Positions 55,879-63,994 of a DNA stretch of 64,000 nucleotides are shown here, one piece after another. How positions within the stretch are numbered: the first letter of the stretch is position 1; each line of letters starts with the position of its first letter. The position numbers and the translations under genes are program-made. The notes beneath the pieces were generated by a model. That model searched no databases, was not told the origin of the DNA, and saw only the letters and a list, made by a program, of their open reading frames with translations. The DNA is from an uncultured Lachnospiraceae bacterium (lineage in GTDB: Bacteria > Bacillota > Clostridia > Lachnospirales > Lachnospiraceae): contig CAKRHP010000006.1 in assembly GCA_934339135.1 (NCBI GenBank), positions 62,001 through 126,000 of the forward strand, in the 5' to 3' direction.

Positions 55879-55907
55879 ATTTTATTATGATACGGGACTA
55901 TTTTCAA
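55879..55907 (-). promoter_or_regulatory. Promoter of pfkA
   Basis: TTGAAA, 17 bases and TAAAAT on the minus strand lie about 120 bases before the start codon. The rest of the roughly 500-base, A/T-rich gap up to the PadR gene holds the control sites of the divergent PadR operon and no gene that I can see. Confidence 0.45.
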
Positions 55908-56045
55908 TCCCTTTTTCAATATTTTTCAAAAAACTTTACATTTTTAAAGGAATAACGCTTTTTAACAAATAATCTATATCACCCGTTTTCATATTTTGTA
56001 AAAAAGGGCTGATTTTTCATCAAAAGTATGATATAATTGTGACAT

Positions 56046-56073
56046 ATTGTTGGCAATAGGCAATATAGCCAAC
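56046..56073 (+). repeat. TGTTGGC/GCCAACA inverted repeat
   Basis: Seven-base arms enclose a 13-base spacer in the gap between pfkA and the PadR1 gene, just downstream of a TATAAT box at 56032-56037. It may be an additional regulatory site; no protein can be assigned. Confidence 0.35.
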
Positions 56074-56159
56074 ATTGATCATAAAAAATTGTATATTTTC
56101 GTCACTTGCATTATTTTACAATCCGTACGATAATGTAATTAGAGAAAATATGTAAAGAT

Positions 56160-56193
56160 ATGTCTGAATATAATATGAATATTTATAAGACAT
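56160..56193 (+). promoter_or_regulatory. Candidate PadR operator overlapping a -10 box (operon 1)
   Basis: ATGTCT and AGACAT form outer arms and AATAT/ATATT inner arms of an imperfect palindrome. A TATAAT at 56169-56174 lies within it, the same arrangement as the perfect site before the second PadR gene, although the sequence differs. No good -35 box is visible. Confidence 0.4.
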
Positions 56194-56275
56194 GATCAGA
56201 GGGAAAGAGTTAGAGATTGGCATATTGTTCCTAAGAAGGAATAATATGTACTCCGAAAGGAAAGGGATGAATGTT

Positions 56276-59143
56276 ATGATGTTTAACACCAGTGAGTTAA
56301 TTCTCGATGCAGTTATTTTATCAATTGTGGCCAGTACGCCTGAGGGCATTTCGGGCTTTAAGATTGTCCAGAATGTACGCTCAAAAATTGATGTACCGGA
56401 GAACACATTCTATCCTTTGTTAAAGCAGATGCAGGCTGATGGCTATCTGGAAGTTTACCATAAGGATATCGGTGGTCGAAGCCGTCGTTTTTACAAGATT
56501 ACGGATGCCGGACGTGAGCATCTTACATATTGTCAGCAAACCTGGAACAGTTATCTGCAGGGAGCCAGTTCCCTTTTGATGAATGGAGCTGCACAGCCAC
56601 AGCCGGCTGCAGCACCTGCACCGGCTCCTCAGCCACCGGCAGCTTCTTCCTCTCAACCACAGCCGGCTCCTGTTATGAATGCTGCTACTCAGGCAGTTCC
56701 CGTTTCTGAACCACAACCGGTTTCTCCTATGACAGCCGCTACTCAGGCAGTTCCCGTTTCTGAACCGCAACCGGTTCCTCCTATGACAGCCGCTACTCAG
56801 GCAGTTCCTGTTTCCGGATCACAGCCGGTTCCTGTCATGGAGACTGCTCCTCAGGTGACTCCTGTTTCTGAACCTCAGCCGGTTCCTGTCATGAACGCAA
56901 CGCCACAGATTAATCCGGCCATGATGCAGCAACAGCAGAATGCCGCTGATGCAGAGGATTCTTTCCATATTGGCGGCGCATCAGATGCCATGATGGATTT
57001 CGATTTTTCTATTGGTGATGATGACGCTGTAAATTCTGATGATATGGGATTTTCTTCTGATGGCGATTTATTTGAATTTGATAATATACCAGCATCTTCA
57101 TTTATTTCCTATGATGATGCTCCGGCAGAACCAATGCCAGAACCTGTCTATCCGGAACCTGTTGCTCCAATAATGGAAGCTGCTCCGGAACCTGTCACTG
57201 AACCTGTTGCTCCGATAATGGAAGCTGCTCCGGAACCTGTCACTGAGCCTGTTGCTCCGATGATGGATGCTGCTCCGGAACCTGTCACTGAGCCTGTTGC
57301 TCCGATGATGGATGCTGCTCCGGAACCTGCCACTGAGCCTGTTGTTCCGATGATGGATGCTGCTCCGGAACCTGCTACTGAGCCTGTTGCTCCGATGATG
57401 GATGCTGCTCCGGAACCTGCCACTGAGCCTGTTGCTCCGATGATGGATGCTGCTCCGGAACCTGCCATCGAACCCGTTACTCCAATCATGGAGACTGCTC
57501 CTGTTTATCAGGAGCCTGCCAGCGAGCCTGTTGCTCCAGTCATGGAAGCTTCTCCTGTTTATCAGGAACCTGCCGATGAGCCCGCTACAGAGACCATTGA
57601 TATGAATGCAGAGCCTGTTTATCAAGAGCCTGCTGATGAACCAGCTACAGAAACGATTGATATGAATACAGAGCCTGTTTATCAAGAGCCTGCCGATGAG
57701 CTTGCAACAGAAACTATTGATATGAATGCTCCTATTGAGGAGATGGTCTCAGACGTAGTCTCTGAGGAACCTGTTGAGGACGACGAGGCGGATTTCCTTG
57801 CAGAAATGGCAATGGGGGATTCTGATGAAAATGAGACGGATGATCTTCCGGAACTGGAAAGCTCCGTATCGGACATCGCCACTATTAACGCATTAGAAAG
57901 CATGCTGACACAGCTGCGTTCCTTCGAGTCCGTTATGGAGGCACATCCTGAGCCTGCTGCAGCTACCGAGGAGCCTTCCGCTAACTTAAACATTAATGAT
58001 ATCAATGCTGTTGCTGCGATGTTAAATCCAACTGAGGCTGACGAAGTTCCTGCTGATAATACAACAAGTCAGGAGTCATCTTCTACTCCGGTTCGCTATG
58101 CTGAAGTCCGAAATAAAGAAACCGATGATTCTGTCAACAGCCTTGTGGATCTTTTAAAAGATGATGATCAGCCAAAGAAACGTGGTTTCTTTGGACGTAA
58201 TAAAAAGAAAAATATCCCAAAGGAACTGATTGCAGATACCCCAAGATCTACCTCTACACCGATACCGGTACCAAGTCAGGTCAGAGCAAAATCAGAATCC
58301 TCGCCGATTCCTGTTTCTTCTTCCCGAATGCAGGAGGTTCGTAATCCGGACAGCGATGATTCTGTTAACAGTCTTGTGGATCTCTTGAAGGAGGATAATT
58401 CTTCTTCTAAGAAGAAAGGGCGTAAATCACGTTCTGCTGCTGATGAGTTCAGAGCTACCGCTGCAGATATTTCTGCAATGTCAAGTTCTGTTCCACTTCC
58501 AAAGCAGACATCTTCTTCCAATCCATTACGGGCATTTTCTTCATCAACACCATTACGGGCATTCTCTTCCTCCAATCCTGTCCGGGCATTTTCTTCATCC
58601 CGACCGGTTGGTCCTGTTCCAAAAGCTGAGAATTCCCAGTCAAAACCGGTATCCAGATCCAGTTACCGTGAAGTACCTGCCGACGATGCTGTTGGTGGAT
58701 TAGCAGATCTTCTTATGGAAGGAAAGCAGAGCAAATCTGCTACACCAAAGATTTTCAAACAGAGAATGGTTTCCAGCTCACAGCCTCTTGCAGGAGTTTC
58801 TTCTGAAACGCCTGTTCCGGAGACAGATTCCTCTGAGCTGCAGGCACACAAACCAGCGGCATCCAAATCCTTTGACGAAAAGGCAGCTGCTCCAAATGCG
58901 AAGCCTGTGGAGACCACCGCTACCATTACAAAACCTTTAGAGGCAAAAGCCATCAGCACAAAGCCAACAGAGGCAAAACCAGTGGAACCAAAATCTGTAG
59001 AAACCAAAGCAGTGGCTACTCCAAAGCCAGAGGCTGCAGAGCCGGCACCGGCTGCCCAGCCTGCGGAAGCTCCTATGGATGACTTCAAGCGTCGTCTGTT
59101 ACAGGCACACTTGATTTCCAATGAGGATGACAATAATAAATAA
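56276..59143 (+). CDS. PadR-family regulator with giant repetitive disordered tail (PadR1)
   Basis: The 955-residue protein has a PadR winged helix at residues 1-100 (FNTSELILDAVILSIV, PENTFYPLLKQMQADGYL, RRFYKITDAGREHL), clearly similar to the 110-residue PadR2 encoded 5.6 kb downstream. The remaining 850 residues are Pro/Ala/Glu/Ser-rich and probably disordered: 18-residue repeats, then 15-residue, then 20-residue, then 9-residue repeats. Three copies of a hydrophobic motif, DDSVNSLVDLLK, stand out at 617, 694 and 803 (third copy DDAVGGLADLLM). There is no membrane segment. The start at MMFNTS was chosen for the AAAGGG site and the match to PadR2. It is the first gene of the operon with HAAS1 and DUF4097-1. 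Confidence 0.8.
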   Translation: MMFNTSELILDAVILSIVASTPEGISGFKIVQNVRSKIDVPENTFYPLLKQMQADGYLEVYHKDIGGRSRRFYKITDAGREHLTYCQQTWNSYLQGASSLLMNGAAQPQPAAAPAPAPQPPAASSSQPQPAPVMNAATQAVPVSEPQPVSPMTAATQAVPVSEPQPVPPMTAATQAVPVSGSQPVPVMETAPQVTPVSEPQPVPVMNATPQINPAMMQQQQNAADAEDSFHIGGASDAMMDFDFSIGDDDAVNSDDMGFSSDGDLFEFDNIPASSFISYDDAPAEPMPEPVYPEPVAPIMEAAPEPVTEPVAPIMEAAPEPVTEPVAPMMDAAPEPVTEPVAPMMDAAPEPATEPVVPMMDAAPEPATEPVAPMMDAAPEPATEPVAPMMDAAPEPAIEPVTPIMETAPVYQEPASEPVAPVMEASPVYQEPADEPATETIDMNAEPVYQEPADEPATETIDMNTEPVYQEPADELATETIDMNAPIEEMVSDVVSEEPVEDDEADFLAEMAMGDSDENETDDLPELESSVSDIATINALESMLTQLRSFESVMEAHPEPAAATEEPSANLNINDINAVAAMLNPTEADEVPADNTTSQESSSTPVRYAEVRNKETDDSVNSLVDLLKDDDQPKKRGFFGRNKKKNIPKELIADTPRSTSTPIPVPSQVRAKSESSPIPVSSSRMQEVRNPDSDDSVNSLVDLLKEDNSSSKKKGRKSRSAADEFRATAADISAMSSSVPLPKQTSSSNPLRAFSSSTPLRAFSSSNPVRAFSSSRPVGPVPKAENSQSKPVSRSSYREVPADDAVGGLADLLMEGKQSKSATPKIFKQRMVSSSQPLAGVSSETPVPETDSSELQAHKPAASKSFDEKAAAPNAKPVETTATITKPLEAKAISTKPTEAKPVEPKSVETKAVATPKPEAAEPAPAAQPAEAPMDDFKRRLLQAHLISNEDDNNK
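56675..56890 (+). repeat. 54-base tandem repeat, four units (in PadR1)
   Basis: Four consecutive in-frame units encode variants of the pattern ATQAVPVSEPQPVPPM. Units 1-3 are most alike; unit 4 has diverged. Confidence 0.8.
57161..57475 (+). repeat. 45-base tandem repeat, seven units (in PadR1)
   Basis: Seven in-frame units encode VAPMMDAAPEPATEP with small changes (Met/Ile, Asp/Glu, Ala/Val); an eighth, diverged unit follows. Near-identity at the DNA level suggests recent expansion by slippage or recombination and likely length variation among strains. Confidence 0.9.
57551..57730 (+). repeat. 60-base tandem repeat, three units (in PadR1)
   Basis: Three in-frame units encode PVYQEPADEPATETIDMN with minor substitutions. 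Confidence 0.85.
58514..58603 (+). repeat. 27-base tandem repeat (in PadR1)
   Basis: Three full units and a partial fourth encode SSNPLRAFS-type nine-residue repeats, a basic/aromatic stretch within the otherwise acidic tail. Confidence 0.75.
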
Positions 59144-59238
59144 TTGATATAACAATTATATCTATTCATGGTATCCATTGCTTTTCGGCAATGGATACTT
59201 GTATAAAACCGTATTTTATACAAAAAGGGGAGGAAAAC

Positions 59239-60642
59239 ATGACAAAATTTGAATTTTTAGGCGACTTGAGCCGCCTGATCGCTGATCTTCCGCAGGAAGA
59301 AGTGGAACAGGCGATGGAATATTATGAGGATTATTTTGCAGATGCCGGTCCTGAAAAAGAACAGGAAATCATCCGTGACTTTATCTCTCCGGCTTATATT
59401 GCCGAACAGCTCCGCGAAGCTTCTTTACAACGTCAAAGAGCTGCGGCACAGGCAAGCGTTCAGGAAGAGGAACGACTTGCAGCAGCCGCCAGAGCACAGG
59501 CTGCTGCCGGTAAACCACCGGTATATTCCAGAAAGCTTGCAGCGCAAGCACAAAAAAATGCTTCTATGGCCACTTCAACCGGATTTGTAACACAAACTCC
59601 GACGGTAAAGACAAAATCACCGATTCCCCCTTCTCAACCGCAAAATACTCCTTCTGCTAATGGAGTACCCCAACCGGCACCAATACAGGGGAATCCTTCC
59701 GGCACTGCTATGCCGTACTCACAGACATTCACTCCCGCTCAGGCTGTGGCTTCTGTTTCTACCGTACCGACTCCGGCCCAGGCTGCGGCTGCCTCTATCG
59801 CAGGCACTCCGACTCCCGCTCAGGCTGCGGCTTCTATTGCCGCATCACCAATGTCAGAGCAGACAGCCCCGGTTTCTTCTATGCCGGTCGGGACTGCACC
59901 AACTCCGGTACAACCTGCTGGTTCCAACCAACCACAAAATGTGTCTTCCATACAGAGGCCACACACCGTCGGCCAGACCGCCGGTATAGCTCCTCAGACA
60001 TCCGCTACTCCTCAACAGCAGATATCTTCCACATCTGCTCCAAAGGCAGCCGGGGGACCTTCAAAAGCTTCCGCTATGCGTAACTCTATCTTCCGCGACG
60101 ATACGGAGGAGGACAAAAAGAAAGCAGAAGAAGAACTTGCAAAACGCAATAAAACAAAGGTTGATATTAAATCCATCAACTCTACTACGTCCAAAGTAGA
60201 TAAAAAAATATCACGTTCAGAAGCAAAACGAAATGCTGCCATAGAAAAGGCAAACAATGCCGAGCGATACAGTAGTTCCAAAAAAATGGTCATCGCAATC
60301 GTTCTGTTGATAACTTGTCCGATCTGGCTGACACTTTTGGGTGTCATTCTTGGAGTATTTGTCCTTGGAATTTGTGCTGTAATCGGATGCATCCTTGCTG
60401 GAATCGGATGTTTTGCCGCAAGCCTTTCATCCATCGCACTGTCTCTTCTGGCCATACTCTCTGTTCAGATTTCAACCGGCATCTTTACATTGGGATGCGT
60501 ATTATTCCTGTTCGCCGCAGGATGCGGATTATGTTTTCTCGGCTACAAGCTGGCAACGCGAATTCTTCCGGGGGCATACTTCAGTATCAAGGTATTATTT
60601 AACGGAATGAAAGCAAGACTGGCTCGCCTTGCTCTCAAATAA
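59239..60642 (+). CDS. HAAS (DUF1700) membrane protein with long Ala/Pro linker (HAAS1)
   Basis: The 467-residue protein starts with a HAAS/DUF1700 domain (about 1-65: FEFLGDLSRLIADLPQEE, then AMEYYEDYFADAGPEKEQE). A low-complexity linker of about 230 residues rich in Ala, Pro, Gln and Ser follows, then a charged stretch (DDTEEDKKKAEEELAKRNK) and four hydrophobic helices in the last 118 residues. HAAS proteins are helical signalling adaptors that usually accompany PadR regulators. AAAGGGGAGG precedes the ATG. Its paralogue downstream is about half as long, the main difference being this linker. Confidence 0.87.
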   Translation: MTKFEFLGDLSRLIADLPQEEVEQAMEYYEDYFADAGPEKEQEIIRDFISPAYIAEQLREASLQRQRAAAQASVQEEERLAAAARAQAAAGKPPVYSRKLAAQAQKNASMATSTGFVTQTPTVKTKSPIPPSQPQNTPSANGVPQPAPIQGNPSGTAMPYSQTFTPAQAVASVSTVPTPAQAAAASIAGTPTPAQAAASIAASPMSEQTAPVSSMPVGTAPTPVQPAGSNQPQNVSSIQRPHTVGQTAGIAPQTSATPQQQISSTSAPKAAGGPSKASAMRNSIFRDDTEEDKKKAEEELAKRNKTKVDIKSINSTTSKVDKKISRSEAKRNAAIEKANNAERYSSSKKMVIAIVLLITCPIWLTLLGVILGVFVLGICAVIGCILAGIGCFAASLSSIALSLLAILSVQISTGIFTLGCVLFLFAAGCGLCFLGYKLATRILPGAYFSIKVLFNGMKARLARLALK

Positions 60643-60686
60643 TCTGACAGACAGAAGCAAACAATTGCTTCAGAATGGAGAAAAGC

Positions 60687-61601
60687 ATGAATAATAAAAT
60701 TAAAATCATCATTGCAGTCGGTATCATAGGTATTTTGATCATGGTGGCAGGTTTTGTTATGGGTAGCGGTCCATCCTCTATTCCAGCCATTTTTTCCGGT
60801 CAGAACCTTCCAACCGGTGCTGCAAATATTAAGGACGTTTCATCCAGCGACATCCGCTCTATCGAACTAAATTTATTTTCCAGTAAGATTTCCATTAAGT
60901 CCGGAGAAAATTTTGATCTTTCCGGCAGCGGCCAATTTGATGGCTATGTTCTGAATGGAGTATTATATGCAGGTGCTACAGAGGCAAAAAGAACCGCAAA
61001 TGTCTTAGGCATGAAATTTAATGTTCCATCAAAATGGATCTGTGGTTATGGAAGCTATGTTCTTGTCATCCCTCCTGATGCAAAGCTGGATGAGATCACG
61101 ATCAATACAAACCATTGTGATATCACCTGTGATTCTTTAATTGCCAGCAAGATCAATATTAATGTAAATCATGGAGATTTAAAAGTCAATCAGCTTACTG
61201 CTGACAATGCTGCCATATCTGTAGATGGTACATTAGAGGCAGCCTCCTCACAGATTGCCATGAGCGGTAATATCTCTGCCAAGCAACGTCTGACACTGGG
61301 CACTGCCGGTGCTGCAAAGGATAATACAATGAATAACACAACCATATCCAATAAACGTGGTGGTATTACATTATATGCGAAGCTGACAGGAAATGCTTCT
61401 GTCCAGACAAGCCGTGGAAATCTTGAAGCTGTTTTATATGGCAGCCATACTAATTATACGTTACCGGCCGCTACAGCCAATCTTCTCATTCATGATTCCT
61501 CGATCCAGGAAGACAACACAAAAGATAATTCCACAGAGCTCTTCGGTACTGTGGGAGTGGATGTCTCAAAAGGAAATGCATCCATCTCCTTTGAACAATA
61601 A
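60687..61601 (+). CDS. DUF4097 (toastrack-like) exported protein 1
   Basis: The 304-residue protein has one N-terminal membrane helix (IIIAVGIIGILIMVAGFVMG) and then a repetitive beta-strand domain typical of DUF4097: short strands such as SKISIKSGENF, INVNHGDLKV and VQTSRGNLEAVLYG, with frequent G-D/N-L turns. Proteins of this type are found with PadR/HAAS or Lia/phage-shock systems and are thought to sense or shield the envelope (family knowledge). ATGGAGAAAAGC precedes the ATG. It is the last gene of operon 1. Confidence 0.82.
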   Translation: MNNKIKIIIAVGIIGILIMVAGFVMGSGPSSIPAIFSGQNLPTGAANIKDVSSSDIRSIELNLFSSKISIKSGENFDLSGSGQFDGYVLNGVLYAGATEAKRTANVLGMKFNVPSKWICGYGSYVLVIPPDAKLDEITINTNHCDITCDSLIASKININVNHGDLKVNQLTADNAAISVDGTLEAASSQIAMSGNISAKQRLTLGTAGAAKDNTMNNTTISNKRGGITLYAKLTGNASVQTSRGNLEAVLYGSHTNYTLPAATANLLIHDSSIQEDNTKDNSTELFGTVGVDVSKGNASISFEQ

Positions 61602-61689
61602 TTCATACTTCGACCAAGTGCAATCATGGCAGAGAAGCAGCACTTTCAGATTCTGGAGTTATAAACACCCTTTCATAAAGGTTATACAG

Positions 61690-61728
61690 GCATTCAAAGA
61701 TAAAGAATATCTTTGAATGCTTTTTTTC
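61690..61728 (+). terminator. Terminator of PadR-HAAS operon 1
   Basis: GCATTCAAAGATA pairs perfectly with TATCTTTGAATGC around a short loop and is followed by seven T residues. It separates the two tandem operons. Confidence 0.93.
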
Positions 61729-61805
61729 ATAAACAGAAAATCCTGATAATATAGAATAATACCGGGATGAATGATTTTTTGTTTTATATAAAATTATCTT
61801 ATGTC

Positions 61806-61834
61806 TTGACAGGATATATTATACATCGTATAAT
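61806..61834 (+). promoter_or_regulatory. Perfect consensus promoter of PadR-HAAS operon 2
   Basis: TTGACA, exactly 17 bases, TATAAT: the ideal sigma-A sequence. The -10 box lies within the left arm of the palindrome described next, so repression must be tight for such a strong promoter not to be constitutively on. Confidence 0.85.
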
Positions 61835-61857
61835 ATCACCATATTATACGATGTATA
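61820..61857 (+). promoter_or_regulatory. Perfect 17-bp inverted repeat, candidate PadR2 operator
   Basis: TATACATCGTATAATAT and its exact reverse complement flank a CACC spacer. The element covers the -10 box and probable start site and lies 50 bases before the PadR2 start codon, a classical autorepression layout. It lacks a T run, so it is not a terminator. Confidence 0.8.
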
Positions 61858-61907
61858 GTATTATATATTGTAAGGTTATATCAGCATCAACACGAAAGGA
61901 GTATTTC

Positions 61908-62240
61908 ATGGTATTTAACACTGGCTCTGCGCTATTAGATGCCATTGTGCTTGCCGTTGTGGAACGGTCTTCCGTGGGAACCTATGGCTATAAGATCACA
62001 CAGGATGTACGATCTGTCATAAATGTTTCGGAATCAACACTCTATCCGGTTCTCCGAAGACTACAGAAGGATAACTGCCTTTCTGTATATGACAGAGAGT
62101 GCCGCGGGCGAAACCGCCGGTACTATCAGATTACCGAACAAGGCAGGGTACAATTAAACCTCTATCGGCAGGAATGGCACAGTTATTCCCATAAGATCAG
62201 TCAACTGCTGTTGCACACATCAACAGACACAAATCAATAA
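61908..62240 (+). CDS. PadR family transcriptional regulator (PadR2)
   Basis: The 110-residue regulator is a minimal PadR: FNTGSALLDAIVLAVVERSS, the recognition region SESTLYPVLRRLQKDNCL, and the wing and C-terminal helix RNRRYYQITEQGRVQLNLYRQEW. Homology with the first 100 residues of PadR1 is evident across the whole length. It follows GAAAGGAG. It probably represses its own operon through the palindrome upstream and is the first gene before HAAS2 and DUF4097-2. Confidence 0.94.
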   Translation: MVFNTGSALLDAIVLAVVERSSVGTYGYKITQDVRSVINVSESTLYPVLRRLQKDNCLSVYDRECRGRNRRYYQITEQGRVQLNLYRQEWHSYSHKISQLLLHTSTDTNQ

Positions 62241-62262
62241 ACGAAAAGAAATGAGGAGAATT

Positions 62263-63030
62263 ATGACAAAATATGAATTTTTAGGAGATTTAAGCCGGTT
62301 ACTGGCAGATCTTCCGGAGGAGGAACGCAAACAGGCGCTTCACTATTACGAAGATTATTTTGCCGATGCCGGAGAAGATAACGAACAGGATGTCCTGAAA
62401 GAGCTTGGCTCTCCGGAAGTAATTGCCGATCAGATCAAAAATGACGGCACTGAAGACATTTCCTACGGAGACAGTGCCGGTTTCCATGCGGCCGATGCAC
62501 CTCAGTTATACCGAACCGCTGAACACACACAGGATCACCACACACAGAACACTTCCGGTACCGAGGACGGCTGGCATAAAATGTCCGGCTCACAAAATTC
62601 CAGTAATAACCGGCAGAAAAAATCCGGCTTTTTTGCCAAAATGGATCAATCAAATACTCTCATCATGATCATTGTCCTGATCGTCACCTCTCCAATCTGG
62701 GGATCCGTATTGATCAGTATTGCCGGCATCCTTTTGGGTATTGTGAGTGCCATCGTTGGTATTTTTGCTGCAATGATCTTTGGCGGTGCCGGATCAGCGA
62801 TCGGAGGTGTCGCTACCATCGTTGGCGGAATCATCGGCATTATCGCCGGAAAGACTGCCGGAGGTATTCTTACCATTGGCGTTGGATGTCTTTTATTTGC
62901 GCTCGGCTCCGCATTCTGCTATCTGGGAATATTCCTTGTCATCCGATTATTCCCGTTGCTCTGGAAACAGCTCCAGCGTTTCTGGGACTGGATCACAGGA
63001 AAACTTACAGGAAAGGAGCAGTCTTATTAG
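62263..63030 (+). CDS. HAAS (DUF1700) membrane protein (HAAS2)
   Basis: The 255-residue protein repeats the HAAS1 design in short form: HAAS domain at 1-65 (YEFLGDLSRLLADLPEEE, then HYYEDYFADAGEDNEQD), a Ser/His/Asn-rich linker of about 60 residues, then four Gly/Ile-rich hydrophobic helices ending in KLTGKEQSY. It would couple membrane state to PadR2 (inference from family context). GAGGAGAATT precedes the ATG. Confidence 0.9.
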   Translation: MTKYEFLGDLSRLLADLPEEERKQALHYYEDYFADAGEDNEQDVLKELGSPEVIADQIKNDGTEDISYGDSAGFHAADAPQLYRTAEHTQDHHTQNTSGTEDGWHKMSGSQNSSNNRQKKSGFFAKMDQSNTLIMIIVLIVTSPIWGSVLISIAGILLGIVSAIVGIFAAMIFGGAGSAIGGVATIVGGIIGIIAGKTAGGILTIGVGCLLFALGSAFCYLGIFLVIRLFPLLWKQLQRFWDWITGKLTGKEQSY

Positions 63031-63043
63031 ACAAGTGTAAATT

Positions 63044-63994
63044 ATGAAAAAAAGAAATATATTTTTGATCATTTTATCCGGAATATTTTTGATCGGTATA
63101 GTATGTATTATTGCAGGAATCATGATGGGAGGGACGCTTTTTTCCTTTCATATCAACCCGAAAACCTCATCGGAATCATATACGGAAAGGGGATCCATGA
63201 CTCTGTCTGATAAGGAAGCTTCACAGATCACAGGCTTCGACTTCGACTTTAAAGCTCAGGAGGTTGTGATCCGGTCCGGGGAATCCTATGGCATTGAAGC
63301 TAAAAATGATAATGAAAATAACCGCTATCATTCCTACATTAAGGACGGCGTCTGGCATGTGGAAACTCCTGATAATGCAAATGCCGATGTTACAGTCCTC
63401 GACCATACGATCCAGATTCCTTTTGGTCACAGGATCACGAATGACAGTCTCTATACGATCACCATCCCCTCCGATGTAACCTTTGATAAAGCGAATATTT
63501 CCTTAGCGGCAGGGGCATGCCGTATCAATACACCTCTGATTGCCGGACAATCCACCATAAAAATCGGCGCCGGGGATTTAACGGCAAAGGAGTTGCAGGC
63601 GAAGACATTAACGATCAAGATTGGTGCCGGAGAAGGCATTATTGACAAGCTTCAGGTTACGGAACATTGCACCGCTAAGGTCGGTGTGGGAAATCTGGAA
63701 CTCGGGGATAAGGCCTCCTCCTCTGATATCCATAATCTTGTCTCCAAAACAGCCATGGGAAATACCGAGATCACGGGAAAACTCACGGGAAACAGTACAT
63801 TGAAATGTGCCACCGGGAATCTGGATCTGACACTGGCAGGTGCAAAAAGCAATTACAACTTTAATACGAGCACCACCATGGGAGACATTACCTTCAAAAA
63901 GGATTCCCAGCCAGAAAACAGTTCCTCAGAAAATTATGGAGACGTAACCCTCAAATGCAGCATGGGAGCAATTACGGTGGACTTTATGAACTGA
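63044..63994 (+). CDS. DUF4097 (toastrack-like) exported protein 2
   Basis: The 316-residue protein has an N-terminal membrane helix (IFLIILSGIFLIGIVCIIAGIMMG), then a beta-helix-like DUF4097 domain with regular short repeats (KIGAGDLTAKELQ, KIGAGEGIIDKLQV, KVGVGNLELGDK, KCSMGAITVDF). It is a diverged paralogue of the protein encoded at the end of operon 1. Its start follows the HAAS2 stop by 13 bases with no strong ribosome-binding site, so translational coupling is likely. The gene ends six bases before the window edge. Confidence 0.85.
   Translation: MKKRNIFLIILSGIFLIGIVCIIAGIMMGGTLFSFHINPKTSSESYTERGSMTLSDKEASQITGFDFDFKAQEVVIRSGESYGIEAKNDNENNRYHSYIKDGVWHVETPDNANADVTVLDHTIQIPFGHRITNDSLYTITIPSDVTFDKANISLAAGACRINTPLIAGQSTIKIGAGDLTAKELQAKTLTIKIGAGEGIIDKLQVTEHCTAKVGVGNLELGDKASSSDIHNLVSKTAMGNTEITGKLTGNSTLKCATGNLDLTLAGAKSNYNFNTSTTMGDITFKKDSQPENSSSENYGDVTLKCSMGAITVDFMN

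Noticed and set aside
57161..57475. Regular 45-base repeats as a possible CRISPR array
   Set aside because: Units are contiguous with no unique spacers, remain in frame, and encode a regular peptide repeat; they are protein-coding.
57098..57685. Long antisense frames rich in Ser/Arg/Asn opposite the PadR1 repeats
   Set aside because: They are shadows caused by the 45-base periodicity of the sense-strand repeat; no start site or conserved domain supports them.
61820..61857. The perfect palindrome as a terminator of operon 1
   Set aside because: It has no T run, overlaps a perfect promoter, and a separate strong terminator lies about 90 bases upstream.
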